Assembly (NCBI GenBank): GCA_018402345.1
Contig: JAGYIV010000012.1
Span: 186,001 to 250,000, forward strand
Direction: 5' to 3'
DNA length: 64,000 nucleotides
Origin: Terrimicrobiaceae bacterium
GTDB taxonomy: Bacteria; Verrucomicrobiota; Verrucomicrobiia; Chthoniobacterales; Terrimicrobiaceae
Below are positions 15,769-24,100 of the stretch, one piece after another. Below the pieces are notes generated by a model. That model made no database searches. It was given only the letters and a program-made list of their open reading frames with translations, and was not told where the DNA came from. The first letter of the stretch is position 1. Each line of letters starts with the position of its first letter. The translations under genes and the position numbers were made by a program.

Positions 15769-17646
15769 TTACGCCGGTTGGAGGTCCTCGACGACTCCGT
15801 GGACAGTTGTTTTCAGGAGTTCCAGATCGGTGAATGTCTGGATCGACTGAATCGTCGCCTTGCGGGTGCCGTGTTCGGATGGGAGCTCGACAGACGCGCC
15901 GAGCGGGGCTTCGAGGAGAGCCTGGCCGATGCCCGCCTTGTAGGAGATGATGCCGTGCTCAGGTGAGCTGTCCCATGCTCCGAGGATGCTGTAGGTCTCG
16001 GTGGCGCCGTCCTCGTAGCGCACGGTGACGACGGTTCCGATCGAGACTTGCGAGGTGGAGGGGTTTTCGAAGTTCGTGCCACGGGCGTGGGCGAGGTCGC
16101 GTTCCATTTCCACCCGGCGGCCTTGGAGGACGCGCTGGTGTTCCTTTGCGGCCTTGAAGCCCGCGTTCTCGCGAAGGTCGCCTTGTTCCTTGGCGATATT
16201 GATGTCGCGGAGGTTTTGCGGGATTTCCTTGGTGACGAGTTGGTCGAGTTCCGCCTTGCGTTTCTCGAGACTCGGCCAGGAGACGATGAGCGAGTCGGCG
16301 CGTTCGTCGGTTTGCTTGCCGGTGATCATGTCCTGGGTGTCGGGGTAGAGCTTGACGATGCGGGCCATGAGGGAGCGCTTCGAGAGGTCGTCGAAGACAG
16401 GAGTGAGCATGAGCTTGCGCATCGAGTCGCGGACGACATCGCGCGAGGCGTTCATGAGCAGGTCGCCGACGAGTTCACGGTCGTCAACCAAGAGGTCGCG
16501 GAGGCGCGAGGTGCGCTTCTCGGCGAGTTGGTCGGCCTCGAGGGCGCTGAAGACGGCGGCGAGGAGTTCGGCGTTGAAGAGTTCGGGGAAGCGCTTGTCG
16601 CGGTCTTTGCAGAGCCAGATGAGCATTTCCGAGGAAATCGAGCGCTCGCTGATCCAGCGTTCCAGCGTGGATTGGAGTTTTTCCTTGTTTCCTTTCCTCT
16701 CGAAGAGACGGGCGACATCTGCGACGAGGCGGCCGCCGGCGTCGCGGAGGAGAACAAGGGCCTTGTCGCTCCAGGATTCGCCGAATGCTTTCTCGAATGA
16801 CTCGAGGACATCGCGCTGGCGTGCGCCGGGGATGGTCGCGAAGATTTCGTTCAGGCGAGAGGATTCTGAGGAAAGGAGTTCGGAGACAAAGGGGGCGTCG
16901 GGCGGGAGTTCGATGGCGAAGGCTGCGGCGATTTCATCGCGGGCTACCAGCATCTCAATGGCTGCGGGGGCTTGGAGGCGGCGGTGGCGCGAGGAGATCT
17001 CGCCGATCTCGGTAACGAGGGCGGGGATTTCGCTTTCGTGGGATTTGAGTTCGGCGAGCGCTTTTGTGATGTGGTCGAGGGCGAGGAGTTGATCGCGGGT
17101 GTGGCGCGCCTCGCGGAACGAGTTTAGGAGGCCTTGTGCGGCATCCACCTTTTCCTCGAGCAGCACGTAGGGGTCGGACTTTTTGGTCGGGAGTTTGAAG
17201 TGGCCGTCGGTTTTGATTTTTTTGCGGGCGGCATCCCACCAACGTTTGAAGGCGGCGGGGGTGAAAACGGAAGGCGAGAGGAGCGAGGAGATCTGGTCGC
17301 TGGTGGCCTTGCCGCCGAGGTCGGCGAGGGCGGCCCGGAGGAACAGCGCGGAGTCAGCCTCCGCCTCGGCCTTGACGCCTTGGGGATCGTTCTCGCGGCG
17401 TGCGAGGATGTGTGATTCGGCGATGGGCGTGAGTGTTTCCGCCGCGTAGGCGAGCTGCATGGGGTGGCCTTTGCGGGTTTTGAAGTCGATCAGGATTTGG
17501 CCGCCGGTCAAATTCCACTCCGCGACACGTCCGAAGCCCCAGCTTTTGTGGGTGCAGAAGGCTCCGGGCGCGAGGCGGTCGATTTTTTCGGCGGTTTGCT
17601 GGTCGAGTGTGCCGCTTTCGACGGCTTGGGATAGTGCGTCTGTCAT
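15769..17646 (-). CDS. greA: GreA-type transcription elongation factor with long N-terminal extension
   Basis: 625 residues, four times the normal GreA length of about 158. The start at 17646 is fixed by a strong Shine-Dalgarno sequence (AAAGGAG, ending 5 bases before the ATG); the open frame continues to 17706. The last ~160 residues are GreA-like: a coiled-coil hairpin with the tip acid motif EQGDLRENAGFKAAKEH (residues that hold Mg in the RNA polymerase secondary channel) and an FKBP-like domain (VSIGTVVTVRYEDGATETYS). The first ~450 residues are mostly helical, with no recognised domain. Chlamydiae also carry an unusually long GreA. GreA rescues backtracked RNA polymerase by stimulating transcript cleavage. 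Confidence 0.88.
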   Translation of the reverse strand: MTDALSQAVESGTLDQQTAEKIDRLAPGAFCTHKSWGFGRVAEWNLTGGQILIDFKTRKGHPMQLAYAAETLTPIAESHILARRENDPQGVKAEAEADSALFLRAALADLGGKATSDQISSLLSPSVFTPAAFKRWWDAARKKIKTDGHFKLPTKKSDPYVLLEEKVDAAQGLLNSFREARHTRDQLLALDHITKALAELKSHESEIPALVTEIGEISSRHRRLQAPAAIEMLVARDEIAAAFAIELPPDAPFVSELLSSESSRLNEIFATIPGARQRDVLESFEKAFGESWSDKALVLLRDAGGRLVADVARLFERKGNKEKLQSTLERWISERSISSEMLIWLCKDRDKRFPELFNAELLAAVFSALEADQLAEKRTSRLRDLLVDDRELVGDLLMNASRDVVRDSMRKLMLTPVFDDLSKRSLMARIVKLYPDTQDMITGKQTDERADSLIVSWPSLEKRKAELDQLVTKEIPQNLRDINIAKEQGDLRENAGFKAAKEHQRVLQGRRVEMERDLAHARGTNFENPSTSQVSIGTVVTVRYEDGATETYSILGAWDSSPEHGIISYKAGIGQALLEAPLGASVELPSEHGTRKATIQSIQTFTDLELLKTTVHGVVEDLQPA

Positions 17647-17786
17647 CGACTCCTTTGTCACAGAAAAGGACGGGTGCTTGCAAGGTGGGAAACGTCGGTA
17701 GGACAACGGCGGGTGGATTTCGGCGTGCAGCGGCGGGGAGTTTTGGCTTTGCGTGGTCGTCTCGTGGCGGGCAATGTCTGCGGCCT

Positions 17787-18401
17787 ATGAGCAACACTGA
17801 GGAACAGGTGCTCGTGGTTCGCCGCGAGTTATTCGATGCATTGGGAAGCTTTCAGGGCCTGTGCCCGAGGGTGGGGGATTACCTGCCCACGTTCCTCGAT
17901 AGGAAAAACAATTTTTTTGTGCCGCGCTCCGCTGCGGAGGAGGACCCCACGCTCAAGCAGTTGATCCCGTATGCGGTGTTCCTGCACGGCGGGAAAATCC
18001 TGCACTACACCCGCGGGGCGAAGTCCGGCGAGAAGCGCCTCGTGGCGAAATCCTCGATCGGCATCGGCGGCCACATCAATGACACCGACGACTGCGGCGG
18101 GCACTTCGACGAGTCGATCTACCACAATGCCGTGCGGCGCGAGATTTCCGAGGAGTTGCGGCTCGGAGGGGGATTTAGCGAACGGGCGGTGGCGTTGATC
18201 AACGACGACTCCACCGAGGTCGGCAGCGTGCATCTCGGGGTGGTGCATCTTGTTTTTTTGGAGAATGGCGAGGTGGGTGCCGGAGAGAAGGCGATCGCCG
18301 AACTCGGTTTCGCCACGCATGAGGAACTTCTGGCCCGGCGGGACACGTTTGAAACGTGGTCTCAGATCGTGCTCGACGGGTTTGCCGGGTTGACCGCGTG
18401 A
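17787..18401 (+). CDS. NUDIX-fold putative phosphoesterase
   Basis: 204 residues from the ATG at 17787. It resembles the MutT-like predicted phosphoesterases (COG4112 type): VLVVRRELFDALGSFQG at the start, then SSIGIGGHINDTD leading into the degenerate Nudix box, with AVRREISEELRLGGGF containing the R-E-x2-E-E core of the metal site. The family hydrolyses nucleotide-linked phosphates, but the substrate is unknown. The gene is divergent from greA across 140 bases and has no Shine-Dalgarno sequence. Confidence 0.78.
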   Translation: MSNTEEQVLVVRRELFDALGSFQGLCPRVGDYLPTFLDRKNNFFVPRSAAEEDPTLKQLIPYAVFLHGGKILHYTRGAKSGEKRLVAKSSIGIGGHINDTDDCGGHFDESIYHNAVRREISEELRLGGGFSERAVALINDDSTEVGSVHLGVVHLVFLENGEVGAGEKAIAELGFATHEELLARRDTFETWSQIVLDGFAGLTA

Positions 18402-18456
18402 GGCGGGAACATCTCTCCGAATAACGGGGGGCAATCGACCCCACCCCAAAAATCCC

Positions 18457-19323
18457 ATGCAGACGAAAGCCGCCCGCGAGATTTACCTCCCAGGTCCCGG
18501 AGCGCCTCATTGGCTGCCGCCAGGCCAGTCTGCGGGCGGGCTTCTGTATCTCGGCTGGGGGCGGCGCTTCTACGGGCGGCATCCCATTCCGCTGCGTGTG
18601 CACCATGGATGGACATGCATGGTTGTTCTTTCCGGCCAGCCCGAATTTCTCGTGGCCCGTCGGCGGCACAGCACGGGGCGCGGTTCGGTGATCGTGGCCG
18701 GTCCCGATGTGCCTTACGGGTGGGCCGACCAACGCGCGGCGACCAGCACGCATTTAGTGTGGATTTGGGCTGAGCCGCCGGACATCGGCGACCGATTGAC
18801 GGCCCGCACCTGCTGGTTGCGCAGCGCGGAAAACGACCTGCTGGCCGAAATCGAGGATTTGCATCAACGGACATTGCGTGAAATTCAGCGCTCCGATGAA
18901 TTTTCACCGCCTTCGCTGGAGGCCTTGAAAACCCTGCTCGATGCCGCGCTGGCACGTTGCGACAGGGGTTCCTCGAACTCCGAGTTGCGTGTCCACCAAC
19001 GCCTGCAATTGGCGGAGCAATGGATGCGGCGGCATCTTGAGATCCGGGCGCCCGCCGCCGCGCTGGCCGACTATCTCGGGGTGTCACCGATGGGGTTGCA
19101 CCGGCTCTTCCGCGAGTCCACTGGGCTCTCCCCGGGTCGCGCGTTTCTTGAGATCAAGATGCGCGAGGCGCAGCGGTTGCTGCGTCAGGAAAATGCCACA
19201 GTCAAAGAAACCGCATTGGCGCTCGGTTATCGCCATCTTGGAGATTTCACCCGGGCATATCGCCGCTTCCACGGACAGTCCCCTTCGCAGCATTCAATCG
19301 GCGGCGAAGGTGGGAGTTGTTAA
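18457..19323 (+). CDS. AraC-family transcriptional regulator
   Basis: 288 residues. The N-terminal half is a cupin-like ligand-binding region (PLRVHHGWTCMVVLSGQPEF, VPYGWADQRA). The C-terminal ~100 residues are the double helix-turn-helix of AraC/XylS proteins: LADYLGVSPMGLHRLFRESTG and ETALALGYRHLGDFTRAYRR with the closing GQSPSQ. It sits directly before, and on the same strand as, the sugar-acid operon, so it is its likely regulator. The effector is unknown; a uronate or derivative is an inference. An inverted repeat at 19376-19411 could be its site. Confidence 0.9.
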   Translation: MQTKAAREIYLPGPGAPHWLPPGQSAGGLLYLGWGRRFYGRHPIPLRVHHGWTCMVVLSGQPEFLVARRRHSTGRGSVIVAGPDVPYGWADQRAATSTHLVWIWAEPPDIGDRLTARTCWLRSAENDLLAEIEDLHQRTLREIQRSDEFSPPSLEALKTLLDAALARCDRGSSNSELRVHQRLQLAEQWMRRHLEIRAPAAALADYLGVSPMGLHRLFRESTGLSPGRAFLEIKMREAQRLLRQENATVKETALALGYRHLGDFTRAYRRFHGQSPSQHSIGGEGGSC

Positions 19324-19375
19324 AAATGGGTGGAGTCAGAAAGGTGTCTGCGGTTTTGGAAGGCCTTGCGATGCA

Positions 19376-19411
19376 GTTAGCATTTTTTACCGGAAACAAT
19401 GAATTGCTAAC
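19376..19411. promoter_or_regulatory. inverted repeat upstream of sugar-acid operon (candidate operator)
   Basis: GTTAGCA (19376-19382) and TGCTAAC (19405-19411) form a perfect 7-base inverted repeat with a 22-base spacer, centred about 86 bases before the first operon gene at 19480. Position and dyad symmetry fit a regulator site in the promoter. AraC proteins more often use direct repeats, so another regulator, or no function, is possible. Confidence 0.4.
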
Positions 19412-19479
19412 CCTCTTTCCTTGGAGTCGGGCGCGGCGCGGGTGAGTGTGCTACACACAACTGCCTCCATTCGCCTGAC

Positions 19480-20436
19480 ATGAAAATCCTCCTCACCACC
19501 ACCTCGTTCCAGGATACGCCCGGTTCGCACCACGACCTCCTCGCCTCGCGGGGCTATGAAATCGTCCGTGAGCGTGGGCCTCTCTCCGAGGCGCGCATGC
19601 TCGAACTCGCCGGAGGATTCGATGCGTTTCTCTGCGGTGACGACGCCATCACGCGAGCCGTGCTCGAAAAGTCCCTGCCGCGCCTAAAGGTTTTGGCCAA
19701 ATACGGCATTGGCTTGGACAAGATCGATCTGGCCTCCGCCACGGAACTCAACATTCCCGTCACTTTTTGCCCCGGCGTGAACCACACCACGGTGGCCGAG
19801 CACACCTTCGCGCTGTTGCTCGCGCTTTGCAGGAATCTGGTCGAGGAGGCGAACTTCGTGCGCAACGGCCAGTGGAAGAGGATCACGGGTCACGAACTCC
19901 ACGGCAAAACGATCGGGATTGTCGGACTTGGCCGTATCGGCAAGGAAGTCGCCAAGCGGGCGGCAGCGTTCGGCATGACGGTGCTCGGCTACGGCAATCA
20001 TTGGGATGAATCCTTCGCCTTGGAACATGCCGTCACGCGCATTGCCGATCCCGATGACCTTTTCCGGCGGTGCGATGTGGTCAGCCTTCACACCATGCTG
20101 ACCGACCGCACCCGCCATTTGGTCAATGCACAGCGTCTCTCGCTGGCTAAGCCCGGCCTTCTTCTCGTCAATTGCGCGCGTGGCGAACTGGTGGAAACCG
20201 CGGCTTTGCTCGATGCCTTGCGTTCGGGCCATCTCGGCGGCTACGCAGCCGATGTCATGGACGAGGAACCTCCGCCGCCCGACCATCCGTTGCTCACAGC
20301 GCCCCGCACGGTCATCACTCCGCATATCGGCTCTCGCACTTATGAAAATGTGGTCCGCCAAGCGAGCATGGCCGTGCAGAACTTGATCAATGTGCTCGAG
20401 GGCAAGCCCGCACTGGCCCAAGCCAACCTTCTCTAA
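19480..20436 (+). CDS. D-isomer-specific 2-hydroxyacid dehydrogenase
   Basis: 318 residues. An NAD-dependent enzyme of the phosphoglycerate/glyoxylate reductase family. The Rossmann motif is GIVGLGRIGKEVAKRA at about residues 147-162; the catalytic Arg is in NCARGELVET, the Glu in DVMDEEPPPPDHPL, and the His in ITPHIGS. It lacks the C-terminal ACT/ASB domains of long SerA enzymes. It is the first gene of the operon, 5 bases before the next. In this setting it probably reduces or oxidises a 2-keto/2-hydroxy sugar acid rather than 3-phosphoglycerate; this is inference from neighbours. Confidence 0.88.
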   Translation: MKILLTTTSFQDTPGSHHDLLASRGYEIVRERGPLSEARMLELAGGFDAFLCGDDAITRAVLEKSLPRLKVLAKYGIGLDKIDLASATELNIPVTFCPGVNHTTVAEHTFALLLALCRNLVEEANFVRNGQWKRITGHELHGKTIGIVGLGRIGKEVAKRAAAFGMTVLGYGNHWDESFALEHAVTRIADPDDLFRRCDVVSLHTMLTDRTRHLVNAQRLSLAKPGLLLVNCARGELVETAALLDALRSGHLGGYAADVMDEEPPPPDHPLLTAPRTVITPHIGSRTYENVVRQASMAVQNLINVLEGKPALAQANLL

Positions 20437-20441
20437 AAATT

Positions 20442-21539
20442 ATGTCCGATACTTGGTTCATTGTTCCCGCCGCACAGCACGACAGTCTCGTGGCCCGCGC
20501 CTACCTGGCCCGAGGCTACAGCGGGGAAGAGGCGCATGCCGCTTCCCGCTTCTGCCATAGCGCGGCCCGTCACGGCATCCGCACGCACAACGCGCTCAAA
20601 GCGCTGCATCTCGACGATCTCTTCGGCAGCAAGGTCGGTCGTTGGACGCCTGGTGCGGAGATTGCGAAACTCCCCTCGCGCTTTGCCGCGTCCGAGTCCT
20701 GGGACGGACACAATAAGCTCGGCCAAGCCGTGGCTTACGAGGCGATGGATCGTTGCATGCAGCTCGCCGATCAATACGGCGTGGGAATGGTCAGCGTGGA
20801 CAACGCGACACATTACCTCTGGGGCGGTGGGTATGTGATCGATGCCGCACTCAAAGGCTACATCGCTTATACGAATTGCACCTCGGCTACTTCGGAGGTC
20901 GTGCCATTTGGCGGCAAGACAGCGACGTTGGGCACCAACCCGCACTCATGGGGTTTCCCGACGCAGGACGCCGTGGGATTTCCCATCGTCATCGACTGGG
21001 CGACCTCCACAGTGGCCATGGGCCGGGTGCAGCAGTTCGCCCGCGAGGGCAAGGAGCTCGGGCCCGGGTGGGCTGTGGATGCCGCAGGTCAACCAACCAC
21101 CGATCCAAATAAAGCTGTGGCCTTGCTGCCATTCGGTGCGCACAAGGGCTACGGGCTTGGGTTGATCGACGAACTTTACGCCGCGTTCATCGGTGGCGGT
21201 TTGCCCTCCATTCGCGGCACTACAAAAGGCCACCCGCAAGAAAAGCGCGGCTCGACCTTCTTTTTCCAATGCATCCATCCCGGCGCGCTGCACGGGCACG
21301 ACTACGCGTTCGGCCGCACGCAATCGGACAATGTGAAGGCCTGCCTTCAAGACATTCTCGGACCTGGCAACGAACAATGCCTTTTGCCCGGCGAGCTCGA
21401 AGCGAAAGCGGCCAAGCTCACCGACGCGCACGGCGGGCTCCTTTTCACCAAGGCGGAAATCGAGAGCTTCGCCCACATCACGCATGAACTCGGCGAACCC
21501 GCCTGGAAACCCGAAGATTTTAACTCCATCAACCTCTAA
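20442..21539 (+). CDS. Ldh_2 family malate/lactate/ureidoglycolate-type dehydrogenase
   Basis: 365 residues. It belongs to the Ldh_2 family (YiaK, malate/L-sulfolactate/ureidoglycolate dehydrogenases), which use NAD(P)H in a non-Rossmann fold. Family hallmarks visible are HGIRTHNALK early on, GMVSVDNATHYLWGGGYV with the catalytic His region, LGTNPHSWGFP for cofactor binding, and LLPFGAHKGYGLGLIDELY. In sugar-acid operons this family reduces diketo-sugar acids (YiaK: 2,3-diketo-L-gulonate). The substrate here is unknown. It is 5 bases after the hydroxyacid dehydrogenase and 6 before the kinase. Confidence 0.88.
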   Translation: MSDTWFIVPAAQHDSLVARAYLARGYSGEEAHAASRFCHSAARHGIRTHNALKALHLDDLFGSKVGRWTPGAEIAKLPSRFAASESWDGHNKLGQAVAYEAMDRCMQLADQYGVGMVSVDNATHYLWGGGYVIDAALKGYIAYTNCTSATSEVVPFGGKTATLGTNPHSWGFPTQDAVGFPIVIDWATSTVAMGRVQQFAREGKELGPGWAVDAAGQPTTDPNKAVALLPFGAHKGYGLGLIDELYAAFIGGGLPSIRGTTKGHPQEKRGSTFFFQCIHPGALHGHDYAFGRTQSDNVKACLQDILGPGNEQCLLPGELEAKAAKLTDAHGGLLFTKAEIESFAHITHELGEPAWKPEDFNSINL

Positions 21540-21545
21540 AAAACC

Positions 21546-22643
21546 ATGTCACTCCCGCTCCGCGATCCATCCACCTGCCACTACGACCAAATCAGCCTTG
21601 GCGAAGTCATGCTTCGCCTCGATCCCGGCGAGGGGCGCATCCGCACCGCCCGCCGCTTCGACGCCTGGGAAGGCGGCGGCGAATACAACACCTCGCGAGG
21701 GCTTCGCAAATGTTTCGGGCTGAAAACCGCGGTCTGCACCGCCTTCGTGGACAACGAGGTCGGGCACCTGATCGAGGATTTCATCATGCAGGGCGGGGTC
21801 GAAACCTCGTTCATCAAATGGCGCGAGGATGACGGCATCGGCCGCACTGTGCGCAACGGCCTCAATTTCACCGAGAGGGGATACGGCGTGCGCGGGGCGG
21901 TCGGCGTGCCGGATCGCGGACACACTGCCGCGGCGCAGCTCAAGCGCGGCGATTTTGATTGGGATCATATCTTCGGGAAACTCGGCGCGCGCTGGTTTCA
22001 CACCGGCGGAATCTTTGCAGCGTTGTCGGAATCCACCGCCGATCTGACGATCGAAGCCGTTCAAGCCGCCAAGAAGCACGGCACCATCGTCAGCTACGAC
22101 CTCAATTACCGTCCGTCGCTTTGGAAATCGATTGGCGGCCAGGCCAAGGCCCGAGAGGTCAATCGCGAGATCGCCAAGTATGTCGATGTGATGATCGGCA
22201 ACGAGGAAGACTTCACCGCCTCGCTCGGCTTCGAGGTCGAGGGCGTGGATCACAATTTGAGCAATATCGAAACCGATGCCTTCAAGCTCATGATCGAGAC
22301 GGCGGTGAAGGAATTCAAAAACTTCAAGGTGGCCGCCACCACGCTCCGTGCCGTCGCCACGGCCAGCAAGAACGACTGGAGCGCCATCTGCTGGCACGAC
22401 GGCAACTTTTACGAAAGCCGCAAATACCCCGGCCTCGACATCCTCGACCGCGTGGGTGGGGGCGACAGTTTCGCCAGCGGCCTGGCCTTTGGATTCCTCG
22501 AGCACAACGACGCTCAACTCGCCGTCGATTATGGCGCGGCCCACGGCGCGCTGGCCTCGACCACGCCGGGAGACACTTCGATGGCCACGCGCAAGGAAGT
22601 CGAGAAACTCATGAAAGGCGGGGGCGCCCGCGTGGTGCGATGA
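21546..22643 (+). CDS. PfkB-family sugar kinase, probable 2-keto-3-deoxygluconate kinase
   Basis: 365 residues. The ribokinase/PfkB fold is clear from the N-terminal GEVMLRLDPGEGRI and GGGEYNTSRGLRKCFG (substrate site) and the C-terminal DRVGGGDSFASGLAFGFL, which holds the catalytic Asp and anion hole. VSYDLNYRPSLW and MIGNEEDF are typical of KDG kinases. Phosphorylation of 2-keto-3-deoxy-D-gluconate fits the downstream glucuronate isomerase. Mannonate dehydratase and KDPG aldolase are not in the window. The stop overlaps the ATG of a decayed SDR copy (ATGA). Confidence 0.85.
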   Translation: MSLPLRDPSTCHYDQISLGEVMLRLDPGEGRIRTARRFDAWEGGGEYNTSRGLRKCFGLKTAVCTAFVDNEVGHLIEDFIMQGGVETSFIKWREDDGIGRTVRNGLNFTERGYGVRGAVGVPDRGHTAAAQLKRGDFDWDHIFGKLGARWFHTGGIFAALSESTADLTIEAVQAAKKHGTIVSYDLNYRPSLWKSIGGQAKAREVNREIAKYVDVMIGNEEDFTASLGFEVEGVDHNLSNIETDAFKLMIETAVKEFKNFKVAATTLRAVATASKNDWSAICWHDGNFYESRKYPGLDILDRVGGGDSFASGLAFGFLEHNDAQLAVDYGAAHGALASTTPGDTSMATRKEVEKLMKGGGARVVR

Positions 22644-22747
22644 GCGCAATGCCAGCGGAACTTTTCACCCTTGGGGGCAAAACGGCTGTCATTATCGGCG
22701 TCACGGGGGAATTGTGCGGAGCCATGGACGGGGGGGGTGAAGGGTGA
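22640..22747 (+). pseudogene. 5' fragment of an SDR gene (decayed copy)
   Basis: Thirty-five codons starting inside the kinase stop codon. The stretch from CCAGCGGAAC to GGAGCCATGG matches the beginning of the intact SDR gene at 24101 at 66 of 76 positions by eye. Both encode the N-terminal NAD-binding segment PAELF-LGGKTAVxIGxTGELCGA. Homology stops at about 22727, followed by a G-run and a stop. The ATGA overlap with the kinase looks like the original operon junction, so either the ancestral SDR started here and was displaced, or an SDR pair existed and one decayed. Confidence 0.75.
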
Positions 22748-22833
22748 ACGCCTGCGGACTCGCGCTGCCAATCGCTAGAAATTGCTCAGGCAACTATGGA
22801 AGAAAAATCAACCCAGCCTGTCTGCCCCGGCGA

Positions 22834-23973
22834 ATGATTCGGAATCTTTTCGTCATTCTCGCAATGCTGGTTGCGAGCCCGACATTCGCTCCAGCCCAGC
22901 CTTTGACGCTTGGCGGACCGTTTTCCGAGCACATGGTTTTGCAGCGTGATGTTCCCGTTTGCGTGTGGGGCACAGGTTCGCCGGGCTCCAAGGTTTCGGT
23001 GTCCATTCAGAACAGTAGTGTCTCGGGAGTCGTGGCGCGCGACGGATCCTGGAGTGTGGAATTGCCGCCATGCGGACCGACCCCGCTGAATGAATCCATC
23101 GTTTTTGAAGTCTCATCGGGACAGGAATGCGTGACGCTGCGCGATGTCGTCATCGGTGATGTGTGGCTCTGTTCAGGACAGTCAAACATGCGATACAGGC
23201 TCGGGAGGCGTGAAGATGAGAAAAATCCTGCAAGCCCGCTGATTTTTTCCGCCGATCTGGAGAAGTCTTCACATCCGGGAATCAGGCTTCTTGCCGCTTC
23301 CGGGGGGAAGGGCTCGACACCGCCTGAAAGAAAATGGGCGCGCTGCGATCCTTCGACATCGGTTGGCTTCTCCGCGATCGGATATTTTTTTGGTGCGTCC
23401 ATGCATGAAAAGTCAGGAGTGCCCATCGGGTTGATCGATCTGGGCCAAGGCGGCCAGTCTCTGCGTGCGTTTCTTCCAGCGGATCTTGTGTCGAAGGATC
23501 CGCGACTTGCGGCATTCAAGCCGTCCGATCCCCAAAAAAAGTCGGGCTCGGTCTATGCCAAGGATGTTTGCTGGCTCGCACCATACAGTTTGCGGGGCGT
23601 TTTGTGGTATCAAGGCGAGTCCGATATCACACGGGCCAACGACTACTCAGCGGCATTGCGCGTGATGGTGGACCGCTGGCGCTCGGATTTCCGTCAGCCC
23701 CACCTGCCGTTCTTTGTTGTTGAACTGCCCGGTTATCTCGGGAAGGCAAACGATCCCCAAGATCAAACAATCCAAGCCAAGTGGCGCTCCCGTTTTCAGG
23801 AGGCCCAGGCCCGGTTTGTTGCCGAAACTCCAGGTGCTTGCCTTGCCAAGGCGGCGGATCTCGGTGAAGCGCATGAGATTCACCCGCGAGACAAGAGGGC
23901 GGTGGCAGACCGCCTTGTCAAAGCGGTTGCCGAGTCCGGAAACATCGAAATCCCTCAATCAAAAACACAATGA
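22834..23973 (+). CDS. sialate O-acetylesterase-type (SASA/SGNH) esterase, exported
   Basis: 379 residues from the ATG at 22834; the open frame from 22744 adds 30 residues that would spoil the signal peptide MIRNLFVILAMLVASPTFA. It is an SGNH hydrolase with the catalytic Ser in CSGQSNM (about residue 117), VLWYQGESD (block III, oxyanion Asn replaced by the E-S-D segment usual in this family) and the C-terminal catalytic His in HEIHPRDK. The family removes O-acetyl groups from sialic acids or, often in PVC bacteria, from plant or algal polysaccharides. It is inserted between the decayed and intact SDR genes inside a uronate operon, so it may help strip acetyl groups from uronate-containing glycans. 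Confidence 0.85.
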   Translation: MIRNLFVILAMLVASPTFAPAQPLTLGGPFSEHMVLQRDVPVCVWGTGSPGSKVSVSIQNSSVSGVVARDGSWSVELPPCGPTPLNESIVFEVSSGQECVTLRDVVIGDVWLCSGQSNMRYRLGRREDEKNPASPLIFSADLEKSSHPGIRLLAASGGKGSTPPERKWARCDPSTSVGFSAIGYFFGASMHEKSGVPIGLIDLGQGGQSLRAFLPADLVSKDPRLAAFKPSDPQKKSGSVYAKDVCWLAPYSLRGVLWYQGESDITRANDYSAALRVMVDRWRSDFRQPHLPFFVVELPGYLGKANDPQDQTIQAKWRSRFQEAQARFVAETPGACLAKAADLGEAHEIHPRDKRAVADRLVKAVAESGNIEIPQSKTQ

Positions 23974-24024
23974 ACACTGCTCGAATTCCAAGGGGTTGCG
24001 TTTTGAGATCAGGAGAAAAAACAA

Positions 24025-24065
24025 CGCCCGCTAGCCAAGTGGCAGTGCATCGGTTTTCCGGCACA
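24025..24065 (+). other. tRNA-like 5' half (possible remnant)
   Basis: The stretch CTAGCCAAGTGGCAGTGC followed by ATCGGTTTTCC resembles the D-arm and 5' anticodon arm of bacterial tRNAs, closest in memory to tRNA-Gln (TAGCCAAGTGGTAAGGC). No matching 3' anticodon arm, T-arm or acceptor strand follows, so it cannot be a working tRNA. It lies at the right edge of the segment separating the two SDR copies, which is where an integration footprint would be expected. A chance match is quite possible. Confidence 0.25.
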
Positions 24066-24100
24066 GTGGAAGGCGGTCCCCGATCGGGTTTTCAGCAGTC

